Both the position numbers and the translations under genes were made by a program. Below the pieces are notes generated by a model. It was not told where the DNA came from, ran no database searches, and saw only the letters and a list, made by a program, of their open reading frames with translations. DNA of 6,132 nucleotides from Frankiaceae bacterium (lineage in GTDB: Bacteria > Actinomycetota > Actinomycetes > Frankiales > Frankiaceae): the NCBI GenBank assembly GCA_030840885.1, contig JAVEDQ010000398.1, forward strand, positions 1 to 6,132, given 5' to 3'. Below are positions 1-5,082 of this stretch, piece after piece. Position 1 is the first letter of the stretch; each line of letters opens with the position of its first letter.

Positions 1-528
1 GTCGACCGCCGGTCGCACCGGGATGGGCGAAGCGTCCTGACCGCCGGCGGCGTACGCGGCGCCACCGCCGAGCAGCACGACCGATGTCGCGCCGACGAGG
101 ACGCGACGCACCCGTTGCCGACCGACCGGGCCGTGGAACAGGGTCCAGGGTCGGGCCTGCGACCCGAGCCCGAGCGGTCCGGGACCGGGCAGCTGCCCGG
201 ATACGTCGGACGGGACGGTTGCGTGCCGGGTCCCGGCCGTCGGCGGGGCCGGCGCGGGCGGTGTCGGCGGAACCAGGGGCGCGCCCGCGGGCGGACCCGA
301 TGACACACCTGCATCCAGCGGACGCATCGACTGCAGCCGGTCGAGCAGCGAGCTCGGGAGCGCCGGCTCACCGAGGCCGTCCAACCGCACCTTCATGGCA
401 CGCTGCTGGGCGACCTCGAACCGGCAGCCCTCGCAGTCGGCGATGTGCCGCAGCGCCCGGTTCCGCACGGAACCGGTCAGCTGATCGTCCACCAGAGCCG
501 CTGCCAGCGGACCGAGGTGCCCGCTCAC
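1..528 (-). CDS. rseA: RseA-like zinc-finger anti-sigma factor, partial (C-terminus beyond window)
   Basis: Partner of the sigma factor just upstream; it should bind and hold that sigma factor inactive until a stress signal releases it. 176 residues are visible, with no stop before the left edge. Residues 4-36 form a ZAS-type zinc-binding domain: the [15 protein letters not shown] helix followed by H28-x3-C32-x2-C35. The stretch LPSSLLDRL after it resembles the same place in M. tuberculosis RseA (Rv1222), as I recall that sequence. A Pro/Ala-rich linker follows (about residues 76-100), then a hydrophobic segment at about 143-161 flanked by Arg residues, probably a single membrane span with the zinc finger in the cytoplasm. 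The GTG start (528-526) overlaps the sigma factor's TGA, with GGGAG upstream, so translation is probably coupled. The family assignment is firm; the rseA name rests on the pairing with SigE and on the context. Confidence 0.85.
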   Translation of the reverse strand, partial: MSGHLGPLAAALVDDQLTGSVRNRALRHIADCEGCRFEVAQQRAMKVRLDGLGEPALPSSLLDRLQSMRPLDAGVSSGPPAGAPLVPPTPPAPAPPTAGTRHATVPSDVSGQLPGPGPLGLGSQARPWTLFHGPVGRQRVRRVLVGATSVVLLGGGAAYAAGGQDASPIPVRPAVD

Positions 529-1220
529 CTGCGCTCCCGGTCGTCCGATCGGTCGAGGGCGACGAGATCGCTCGCGGCCTCGGCAGGTCCGCCGACGACG
601 GCGGGCGTGCGCGGGGCGCGGTCGGGGAGCGCGGCGCGCAGCAGGGCGCGCCCGCGGCTGATCCGGCTTCGAACGGTGCCGAGCTTGACGCCGAGGGTTG
701 CGGCGATCTCCTCGTAGGACAGCTGCTCGATGTCGCAGAGCACCACCGCCGCCCGGAAGTCCGGCGGCAGGGTGGCCAGCGCGACCTCGATGTCGGCGTC
801 GAGACCGGCGTCGAGCACGGCCGCCTCCGGGCTGCGCTCACGGCCGACGACCCGTTCGGCGTCGTCCGGGAGCGCCTCGAAGCGGATCTTCTGCGCGCGG
901 CGGACCCGGTCGAGGAACAGGTTGACCGTGATGCGGTGCAGCCAGCCCTCGAAGGTGCCGGGCGTGTAGTCGGCGAGCGAACGGAAGACGCGGACGAACA
1001 CGTCCTGCGTGAGGTCCTCGGCGTCGTGACGGTTGCCGGTGAGTCGGTAGGCGAGCCGGAAGACGCGGGCGCTGTGGTTGCGCACCACGTCGTCCCACGT
1101 CGGGGGCACCCACGCGGACGCCGCCTCGCCCACGGACACGCTCGCGGGCGCGCTGTCCTTCGGCAGATCCCTGCCGCCGATGAATGCGCGGCCCGGGAAG
1201 TACGTGGCAGATGCGCTCAA
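525..1220 (-). CDS. sigE: ECF RNA polymerase sigma factor, SigE-like
   Basis: Directs RNA polymerase to stress promoters; in mycobacteria SigE serves the envelope, heat, detergent and oxidative stress response. The 231-residue product has a sigma-70 region 2 at about residues 43-110 ([21 protein letters not shown] core, then [15 protein letters not shown]) and a region 4 helix-turn-helix at about 142-196 ([21 protein letters not shown], then [17 protein letters not shown]). Both are very close to M. tuberculosis SigE (Rv1221) as remembered. No ATG lies near the N-terminus. I chose the TTG at 1220 because a GGGGGA ribosome site precedes it by 3 bases and because it sits about 30 bases after the predicted transcription start. 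A GTG at 1139 would give 204 residues but has no good ribosome site. The gene overlaps the anti-sigma gene by 4 bases. Family certain; exact start less so. Confidence 0.93.
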   Translation of the reverse strand: MSASATYFPGRAFIGGRDLPKDSAPASVSVGEAASAWVPPTWDDVVRNHSARVFRLAYRLTGNRHDAEDLTQDVFVRVFRSLADYTPGTFEGWLHRITVNLFLDRVRRAQKIRFEALPDDAERVVGRERSPEAAVLDAGLDADIEVALATLPPDFRAAVVLCDIEQLSYEEIAATLGVKLGTVRSRISRGRALLRAALPDRAPRTPAVVGGPAEAASDLVALDRSDDRERR

Positions 1221-1240
1221 TGGTCCCCCGTCCGGGTCGG

Positions 1241-1258
1241 TGGCGCCAATTGGTGCCA
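1241..1258. promoter_or_regulatory. 18-bp inverted repeat over the sigE start site, candidate operator
   Basis: TGGCGCCAATTGGTGCCA is a dyad of two 9-base arms with a single mismatched pair, and it contains the perfect inner palindrome CCAATTGG. It begins at the last base of the -10 element and covers the predicted transcription start of sigE. A protein bound here would block or modulate initiation. As RNA only part of it would be transcribed, so a DNA operator is likelier than a hairpin. I do not recognise the motif as a known regulator's site. Confidence 0.45.
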
Positions 1259-1284
1259 ACGCCGCAGGTCTCCGGCGCGTTCCC
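1258..1284 (-). promoter_or_regulatory. ECF-type promoter of sigE (probably autoregulated)
   Basis: On the minus strand, GGGAAC (1284-1279) is followed after 17 bases by CGTT (1261-1258). This fits the mycobacterial SigE/SigH-type consensus (GGAAC in the -35, CGTT in the -10, about 17 bases apart). Transcription would begin near 1250 and give a leader of about 30 bases with the GGGGGA ribosome site at its end. The match and its position are seen directly; that SigE itself uses it, making a positive feedback loop, is inferred. SigH or another ECF factor could also read it. Confidence 0.65.
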
Positions 1285-1529
1285 CATCCTCGGGGCGCCG
1301 GCTGTGAATTCCCTGGCAGGGAGGTGACCGAGTGGTGACAACCGCAGCGGAGGTGGCCGGTCGAAGCACCCCGGCAGCAGCGCAGCCCCGTAGGATGACG
1401 CCGCCGCGGCGCGTCGGAGAACCCGGTGCACGTCCGGGCGCTCGAACGACGAAGCGCAGCGTTTTCTTCGCCAGAGTTCATCCCATTCGCCGAGTGAGTC
1501 TCGGCCGAGATACGGGGGCCGTCGCCCAG

Positions 1530-2150
1530 ATGACGATCGAGGACTTCGTCGAGTCGTTCGTGCTCGAGGACGCGGTGCTCACCGCGGCCCGGGCCCGGGC
1601 CGAGGAGGTCGGCATCGTGCCGGTCAGCCCGGCCGCGGGCGCCGCCCTGCGGCTGCTCGCCGCGACCGCGCAGGCGAAGGCGGTCGTCGAGGTGGGCACC
1701 GGCACCGGCCTTTCCGGGCTGTGGCTGCTCCGGGGCATGCGCCCCGACGGCGTCCTGACCAGCATCGACGCCGAGGCCGAGCACCTGCGCCTGGCTCGCG
1801 CGTCGTTCTCGGCCGAGGGCGTCCCCAACTCACGGGCGCGGCTCATCAACGGCCGGGCACTCGACGTGCTCCCGCGCCTGGCCGACCGGGCCTACGACAT
1901 CGTCTTCTGCTCCGCCGACCGGCGCGAGTACCCGGACTACCTCGCGCAGGTGGTCCGCCTGATCCGCCCCGGCGGGGTCCTGATCTTCGACGGTGCATCC
2001 CGGGCCGCCGACACCGGCTCGCGCGACGCCGAATCAGCCGCCCTGCGCCGCCTCTGCGAGCAGGTGCTGGAGGACGGCCGGCTGAGCCCCGCGCTGCTGC
2101 CCGTCGGGAGCGGCCTGCTCGCCGCAACCGTCTCCCCCGAGGAAGGCTGA
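1530..2150 (+). CDS. SAM-dependent O-methyltransferase-like protein (Rv1220c family)
   Basis: A 206-residue class I methyltransferase of the type adjoining sigE in mycobacteria and Streptomyces. It probably transfers a methyl group from S-adenosylmethionine to an unknown acceptor. The SAM site is clear: motif [13 protein letters not shown] (52-63), the acidic ribose-binding end of strand 2 (SID, D80) and HLRLAR (85-90). Post-motifs are [17 protein letters not shown] (122-138) and [12 protein letters not shown] (144-155). In catechol-O-methyltransferase relatives the strand-4 motif is F-I-D-A-D and a later Asp-Asn pair completes the divalent-metal site. Here these read F-C-S128-A-D and D154-G, so the metal site looks altered. 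The ATG at 1530 is chosen because conserved sequence starts a few residues later; an in-frame GTG at 1494 is possible. It leads a three-gene run, ending 4 bases before the next start. Confidence 0.85.
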   Translation: MTIEDFVESFVLEDAVLTAARARAEEVGIVPVSPAAGAALRLLAATAQAKAVVEVGTGTGLSGLWLLRGMRPDGVLTSIDAEAEHLRLARASFSAEGVPNSRARLINGRALDVLPRLADRAYDIVFCSADRREYPDYLAQVVRLIRPGGVLIFDGASRAADTGSRDAESAALRRLCEQVLEDGRLSPALLPVGSGLLAATVSPEEG

Positions 2151-2154
2151 GCCG

Positions 2155-2577
2155 GTGCCCGACGACCCGCAGACCGATGACCCGCAGTCCACTGACTCCA
2201 CTGACTCCAACACCTCCGGCCACTCCATCGCCGACTTCTACGACGCCGACCCGCGTCGCCGCAACTCGGAGGAGATCGAGTTCGGCGACGGCTGGACCCG
2301 CCGCGAGGACGCCCACGCGACGTACCGGGTGAACCTGGTGCTGGAGACCGGTGAGCTGTACGCGGTGCGTGAGCCGCACCGCGGCGGCATCCTCGCCCGC
2401 TACTTCGACCAGCTGGGCGTCGAGCAGGCCGACGTCGACGAGCTACGCGTCACCGTGCTCGGGGTCGTCGACGAAGCCGAGGCCGCACGGCTCCTCGACG
2501 GCTGGCAGGAGCACATGCACGGCACGCACAGCCTGCCCTGGGTCGAGCAGCAGCTCTCCGCCAGTCGGGGCCAGTGA
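2155..2577 (+). CDS. Conserved-looking protein of unknown function, 140 residues
   Basis: I cannot assign a function. The first 24 residues are low-complexity and acidic or polar (Asp, Ser, Thr, Pro, Gln), coded in part by a 9-base tandem repeat. A folded, soluble-looking region begins at about residue 25: ADFYDADPRRRNSEE, then FGDGWTR, then TYRVNLVLETGELYAVREP at about 57-74. A helical C-terminal half follows, including RYFDQLGVEQADVDELRV and LLDGWQEHMHGTHSLPWVEQQL. There is no signal peptide or membrane segment. The GTG start has a good GAGGAAGG ribosome site 8 bases upstream, lying inside the end of the methyltransferase gene, so the two are almost certainly co-transcribed. The YRV...TGELYAV pattern gives the impression of an actinobacteria-specific family, but that is recollection only. 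Confidence 0.8.
   Translation: MPDDPQTDDPQSTDSTDSNTSGHSIADFYDADPRRRNSEEIEFGDGWTRREDAHATYRVNLVLETGELYAVREPHRGGILARYFDQLGVEQADVDELRVTVLGVVDEAEAARLLDGWQEHMHGTHSLPWVEQQLSASRGQ
2188..2208 (+). repeat. 9-base tandem repeat in the N-terminal tail of the unknown-function gene
   Basis: TCCACTGAC occurs twice in direct succession (2188-2196 and 2197-2205), followed by a further TCC. It encodes Ser-Thr-Asp units in frame, so a copy-number change would alter tail length without a frameshift. A looser repeat of GACCCGCAG lies just before it. Confidence 0.7.
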
Positions 2578-2581
2578 CCCG

Positions 2582-2995
2582 GTGGTCTCGCGCTTCGACG
2601 CCGGCTCGCGCCGGTCGGCCCTGCTGCTGGCCGGTGTCCTGACCACCTCCGGCATCCTTCACTTCGCGCTGCCCGGCCCGTTCGACGGGCTGATCCCGGA
2701 GTGGCTACCCGGCAGTGCACGAGCCTGGACCTACGGCAGCGGCGTGGTCGAGCTGTCCACCGCGGCGTTGCTCGCTGCCCCGGCCACCCGCCGCAGGGGT
2801 GGCCTGGTCGCCGCCGCGCTGTTCGTCGGGGTCCTGCCCGGCAACGTGAAGATGGCCGTGGACTGGTCCGACCGGTCGCTGGTCGAGCAGCTCATCGCCT
2901 TCGGGCGGCTGCCCCTGCAGATCCCGCTGGTCCTGTGGGGGCTGCGGATCGCGCGCGTCGACGTCCGGCAGGCCGTACGCGAGCGGATCGGCTGA
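2582..2995 (+). CDS. DoxX-like four-helix integral membrane protein
   Basis: A 137-residue membrane protein with four hydrophobic segments at about residues 12-30, 50-66, 74-93 and 108-125. Features typical of the DoxX-like family are seen: HFALPGPFDGLIPEWLP after the first helix, YGSGVVELS in the second, and LPGNVKMAVDW at the end of the third. Members of this family are linked to quinone or thiol redox processes in a few bacteria, but most, including this one, have no known substrate. The GTG start lies 4 bases after the upstream stop, though only a weak ribosome site is present, so translation probably depends on coupling to the gene before it. It is the last gene of the plus-strand run and ends ahead of a hairpin. 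Confidence 0.8.
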   Translation: MVSRFDAGSRRSALLLAGVLTTSGILHFALPGPFDGLIPEWLPGSARAWTYGSGVVELSTAALLAAPATRRRGGLVAAALFVGVLPGNVKMAVDWSDRSLVEQLIAFGRLPLQIPLVLWGLRIARVDVRQAVRERIG

Positions 2996-3027
2996 CCCGG
3001 ACGACCTGCTCGTGCCCGGTTGCACGT

Positions 3028-3059
3028 AACGGCCGCCCCCCCGAGGTGGGACGGCCGTT
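3028..3059. terminator. Bidirectional hairpin terminator between convergent genes
   Basis: AACGGCCG (3028-3035) pairs perfectly with CGGCCGTT (3052-3059), an 8-bp stem. Further C-G pairs can form inside the loop with one bulge. It lies 33 bases after the DoxX-like stop codon and 22 bases beyond the DUF3117 stop, where either transcript would need to end. No T-run follows on either strand, which is common for actinobacterial terminators, so strength cannot be judged from sequence alone. Confidence 0.65.
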
Positions 3060-3081
3060 CACGAGCGGAGCGAAAGGTCGC

Positions 3082-3249
3082 TCAGCCGACGACGGACTTC
3101 AGGGCATCCCCGAGATCGCCTGCTTCTTGGGCGGAGAGTTCGACGACCAGGCGACCGCCGCCCTCGAGCGGGACCCGCATGACGATGCCGCGGCCCTCCT
3201 TCGTGACCTCGAGCGGACCATCACCCGTCCGCGGCTTCATGGCCGCCAT
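3082..3249 (-). CDS. DUF3117 small conserved protein (Rv1211 family)
   Basis: A 55-residue protein nearly identical, from memory, to the highly conserved actinobacterial DUF3117 family: MAAMKPRTGDGPLEVTKEGR at the N-terminus, then RVPLEGGGRLVVEL, then a short Ala-rich helix ending DALKSVVG. Function is unknown. It has no membrane segment or catalytic motif and is probably a small cytosolic fold of beta strands plus one helix. The ATG at 3249 is supported by AGGAAGAGG ending 7 bases upstream and by the family's usual length. The open frame continues further upstream, but that part does not look like this family. A second Met at position 4 is a possible alternative start. It is divergent from the enoyl-CoA hydratase homologue. 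Confidence 0.93.
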   Translation of the reverse strand: MAAMKPRTGDGPLEVTKEGRGIVMRVPLEGGGRLVVELSAQEAGDLGDALKSVVG

Positions 3250-3291
3250 CGGTACACCTCTTCCTGGGTCGGGGACCGTGCAGTTCAGACC

Positions 3292-3297
3292 ATTATC
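3292..3297 (-). promoter_or_regulatory. Probable -10 box of the DUF3117 gene
   Basis: GATAAT on the minus strand matches the housekeeping -10 consensus TATAAT at five of six positions and stands out in very GC-rich DNA. Transcription would start about 35 bases before the ATG. The -35 is poor: the best candidate, TTCGCC, is 19 bases upstream and lies in a small dyad (GCCAC-A-GTGGC, 3309-3319). The -10 is seen directly; the promoter role is inferred. Confidence 0.5.
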
Positions 3298-3375
3298 GCG
3301 GAAGTTCGGCCACAGTGGCGAACGGACATCGGTCCGGACCTCCCGCCGGCACCCCGCACCCTCGAAGGAGACCTC

Positions 3376-4182
3376 GTGACGCAGCCTGCCACCGGTACAC
3401 AGGTGCACCTGACGCGCTCGGAAGCAGTGGCGACGATCACCCTCGACGGGCCCCGCTCCCGCAACGCCCTCTCCGGGGCGACCGAGCGCGCGCTGCTCGC
3501 TGCGGTGCGCGAGGTCGCCGCGGACGACACCGTGCGGGCCGTGGTCCTCACCGGTGCCAACGGGGCGTTCACCGCCGGGGCGGACCTCCGCGAACTACGT
3601 GCCTCGGTCGAGGCAGGCGAGCCGCTGGACCTCGGCGAATCGCTGGTCGACGGTCTGAACGTGCTGGTCACCGAGCTCGCTGCGCTGGACAAGCCGGTCC
3701 TGGCGGCGGTCCCCGGGGCGGCCGCCGGCGCCGGGCTCGCACTCGCGCTGGCCTGCGACATCCGGATCGCATCCCGTTCGGCGGTCTTCGCGACGGCGTT
3801 CACCGCCATCGGGCTGACCGCCGACGCCGGCCTGAGCTGGATCCTCCCGCGCATCGTCGGTCACTCCCGCGCGACCGCGATGCTGCTGCTGCCCGAGCGG
3901 ATGCCGGCGGAGCGTGCGCTGGATCTGGGGCTGGTGCAGGCGATCGTCCCCGACGAGCTGCTCGCTCCCTCCGCCGAGGAGCTCGCGGCCCGCCTCGCCG
4001 CCGGCCCGACGCTCGCCTACGCCGCCGTGAAGCGGTCGCTGGCCTACTCGGCCACCGCGACGCTCGCCGAGACGATGGCGTTCGAGGCACGCGAGCAGCG
4101 CGCGATGGGCTTCAGCGCCGACCATCAGAACGCGGTGGCGAGCTTCCTCAGCCGGGAGGAGCCGACCTTCGAGGGTCGCTAG
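3376..4182 (+). CDS. Enoyl-CoA hydratase/isomerase family protein, PaaG-like active site
   Basis: A 268-residue crotonase-fold enzyme acting on acyl-CoA thioesters in the cytosol. The fold is clear: ITLDGPRSRNALS (21-33), oxyanion-hole segments FTAGADLREL (65-74) and PGAAAGAGLALALACDIRIAS (113-133), then FTAIGLTADAGLSWILPRIVG (142-162) and the C-terminal helices. Classical hydratases carry two catalytic Glu. Here the first position, in GLALALACD, has no acid, and the second is Asp (D150 in TADAG). That is the arrangement of PaaG-type isomerases (1,2-epoxyphenylacetyl-CoA or delta3-delta2 isomerisation), so isomerase chemistry is likelier than hydration; the substrate is unknown. Its GTG start has AAGGAG 5 bases upstream. 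No other phenylacetate genes are nearby. The final TAG overlaps the stop of the convergent SRPBCC gene. Confidence 0.9.
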   Translation: MTQPATGTQVHLTRSEAVATITLDGPRSRNALSGATERALLAAVREVAADDTVRAVVLTGANGAFTAGADLRELRASVEAGEPLDLGESLVDGLNVLVTELAALDKPVLAAVPGAAAGAGLALALACDIRIASRSAVFATAFTAIGLTADAGLSWILPRIVGHSRATAMLLLPERMPAERALDLGLVQAIVPDELLAPSAEELAARLAAGPTLAYAAVKRSLAYSATATLAETMAFEAREQRAMGFSADHQNAVASFLSREEPTFEGR

Positions 4183-4640
4183 GCGCGGCCGGTGACGCCC
4201 TGGCGCTGCTCCGCCCAGCGGCCGAACGCCCGCAGCGACGGCAGGATGGCGCGAGAGAGCAGCGGGCGCACCACCGTAAACCCGAGCAGGCCGAAGCGGC
4301 CGAGCGGCAGGTCGAGCCACTCCACCCAGTGGAAGCGGCTGGTCCCGTCGGCCAGTGCCTCGACCTCGAAGACGCCGTCGCCGCGGACGACGTTGCCGAG
4401 GTGGTGCACCTGCACCCGGCGCGGCCGGTCCCAGGCGATGATCTCCATCGGGTCGTCGAACCCCAGCCGCCCCAGTGCAGTGCGGGCCAGGATGCGTGAG
4501 CCGACCGAGCGCCCGTCGCCGCGGGTGACCCGGACGCGGGTGCCGGCCATCCACTCGCCCTGGCCCGTCCAGTCGGTGAGGGCGTCGAAGACCAGCTCGG
4601 GCGGCGCGGCGACGTCCACCGACAGCGCGATCTCAGCCAT
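4179..4640 (-). CDS. SRPBCC-superfamily (START/polyketide-cyclase-like) ligand-binding protein
   Basis: A 153-residue protein with the helix-grip fold that binds lipids or other hydrophobic ligands in a deep cavity. The usual opening is present: a beta strand followed by APPELVFDALTDWTGQGEWM (12-31). Then come GSRILARTALGRLGFDDPMEI (48-66), the central DRPRRVQVHHLGNVVRGDGVFEVE strands (71-94), FHWVEWLDLP (103-112), and a long C-terminal helix beginning near residue 125. The ligand is unknown; no catalytic motif is recognised. The ATG has a strong AGGAGG site 6 bases upstream. It overlaps the upstream DivIVA-like gene by 8 bases, so the two form an operon with coupled translation. I do not recall this gene in the matching mycobacterial cluster, so it may be a lineage-specific addition. 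Confidence 0.85.
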   Translation of the reverse strand: MAEIALSVDVAAPPELVFDALTDWTGQGEWMAGTRVRVTRGDGRSVGSRILARTALGRLGFDDPMEIIAWDRPRRVQVHHLGNVVRGDGVFEVEALADGTSRFHWVEWLDLPLGRFGLLGFTVVRPLLSRAILPSLRAFGRWAEQRQGVTGRA

Positions 4641-4989
4641 GCCCGTCCTCCTGCGGCCGATACGGCACCTTCGCCAGCTGGACCTTCGCCAGTTCGACGC
4701 GGTCGGAGGTCTCGTCCTCGACCGGCTCCCCGGCTGCCGACTCCTCCCCCGCCCGCGGCAACTGACGTGCCACGCGGTCGAGCAGTCGGTCGACGTCGGC
4801 CTTCCGGTAGCCGACGCCCCAGGAGAGGCGATAGGCGGCGACGTCGTCGGCGGACAGCGGCCGGTCGTCGGTGGCCACCTGCGGGCCGTCCGGCTCGACG
4901 AGCGGGGCCAGGTCGCCGTCGCGGGTGGCGACCCGGTAGACGCCGACGAGGATGCCGACCCCGAGGAGCAGTTCCACGACGAGGACCAT
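4633..4989 (-). CDS. Membrane-anchored DivIVA-like domain protein (Rv1209-like)
   Basis: A 118-residue protein with an N-terminal membrane helix (about residues 2-19) and a cytoplasmic part. Residues 46-78 (SADDVAAYRLSWGVGYRKAD, then VDRLLDRVARQL) match the short DivIVA-like motif in which a GYR..DVD turn leads into a coiled-coil helix. The helix here is brief, so this is not full-length DivIVA/Wag31 and a polar-growth scaffold role should not be assumed. The C-terminal tail is acidic and ends with an internal repeat (ELAKVQLAKV). The same type of gene lies near folP2 in M. tuberculosis. The ATG at 4989 puts the membrane helix at the very N-terminus; it has only a weak ribosome site, and an in-frame GTG at 5040 would add 17 residues. 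It is the first gene of an operon with the SRPBCC gene. Confidence 0.8.
   Translation of the reverse strand: MVLVVELLLGVGILVGVYRVATRDGDLAPLVEPDGPQVATDDRPLSADDVAAYRLSWGVGYRKADVDRLLDRVARQLPRAGEESAAGEPVEDETSDRVELAKVQLAKVPYRPQEDGHG
4667..4696 (-). repeat. 15-base imperfect tandem duplication in the DivIVA-like gene
   Basis: Two adjacent in-frame copies of a 15-base unit differ at only a few bases and encode VELAK and VQLAK at residues 98-107. It looks like a recent slippage duplication in a probably unstructured tail. Confidence 0.55.
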
Positions 4990-5012
4990 GCGCTCAGCCT
5001 GCCACTGGACGG

Positions 5013-5028
5013 CCCGGTTGTGACCGGG
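5013..5028. promoter_or_regulatory. Inverted repeat in the folP2/DivIVA-like divergent spacer
   Basis: CCCGGT-TGTG-ACCGGG has perfect 6-base arms and a 4-base centre, in the 93-base spacer between two divergent genes. It could be an operator for either gene, or a leader hairpin 24 bases before the DivIVA-like start. No convincing -35/-10 pair was found in this spacer, and GC-rich DNA makes short dyads common. Confidence 0.3.
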
Positions 5029-5082
5029 ACCGGCAGCCACAGATGACGCCGCAGAGCGGGCGCGGCAGGTAGAGATGGAGCG

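Larger units (their letters stand above)
1221..1529. other. Divergent intergenic region between sigE and the O-methyltransferase gene
   Basis: This 309-base spacer separates the two divergent transcription units. The sigE promoter and the 18-bp dyad occupy 1241-1284. A short odd palindrome, CCCTGGCAGGG, lies at 1310-1320. The part near 1459-1495 is less GC-rich than its surroundings and probably holds the O-methyltransferase promoter, but I could not find convincing -35 and -10 boxes on the plus strand. Open frames run through the spacer on both strands because stop codons are rare at this GC content; none has a start, ribosome site or recognisable product of its own. Confidence 0.6.

Noticed and set aside
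84..1307. A long plus-strand open frame (over 400 codons) across the sigE-rseA region
   Set aside because: It is antisense to two well-recognised genes, is rich in Arg, Ala and Gly in the way of GC-rich shadow frames, and has no recognisable domain.
1332..1529. N-terminal extension of the O-methyltransferase to 1332
   Set aside because: The added residues are basic and low in similarity to the family. Homologues I recall begin only a few to about 25 residues before the conserved region, so 1530 or 1494 is more likely.
1459..1529. Promoter of the O-methyltransferase run
   Set aside because: A promoter must lie in this spacer, but no hexamer pair with reasonable spacing was visible on the plus strand, so no site is called.
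1221..1784. N-terminal extension of the sigma factor to an ATG at 1784
   Set aside because: The extension has no family resemblance, runs antisense to the methyltransferase gene, and would place the ECF promoter inside the coding sequence. The TTG at 1220 fits the ribosome site and leader better.
2701..3375. Upstream extension of the enoyl-CoA hydratase homologue through the DoxX-like gene
   Set aside because: It is simply an open frame without family resemblance. AAGGAG before the GTG at 3376 and the start of the crotonase fold define the real start.
3250..3408. A 53-residue N-terminal extension of DUF3117
   Set aside because: The family is about 55 residues, the internal ATG has a strong ribosome site, and the extension covers the probable promoter.
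3595..4554. Long minus-strand frame opposite the enoyl-CoA hydratase homologue
   Set aside because: It is antisense to a clear enzyme gene, crosses the SRPBCC gene in another frame, and encodes a low-complexity Arg/Gly-rich product.
5018..5046. Possible housekeeping promoter for folP2 (TTGTGA with a box 17 bases later)
   Set aside because: The downstream hexamer (AGATGA) is a poor -10 and the -35-like bases belong to the inverted repeat, so the match is not better than chance.
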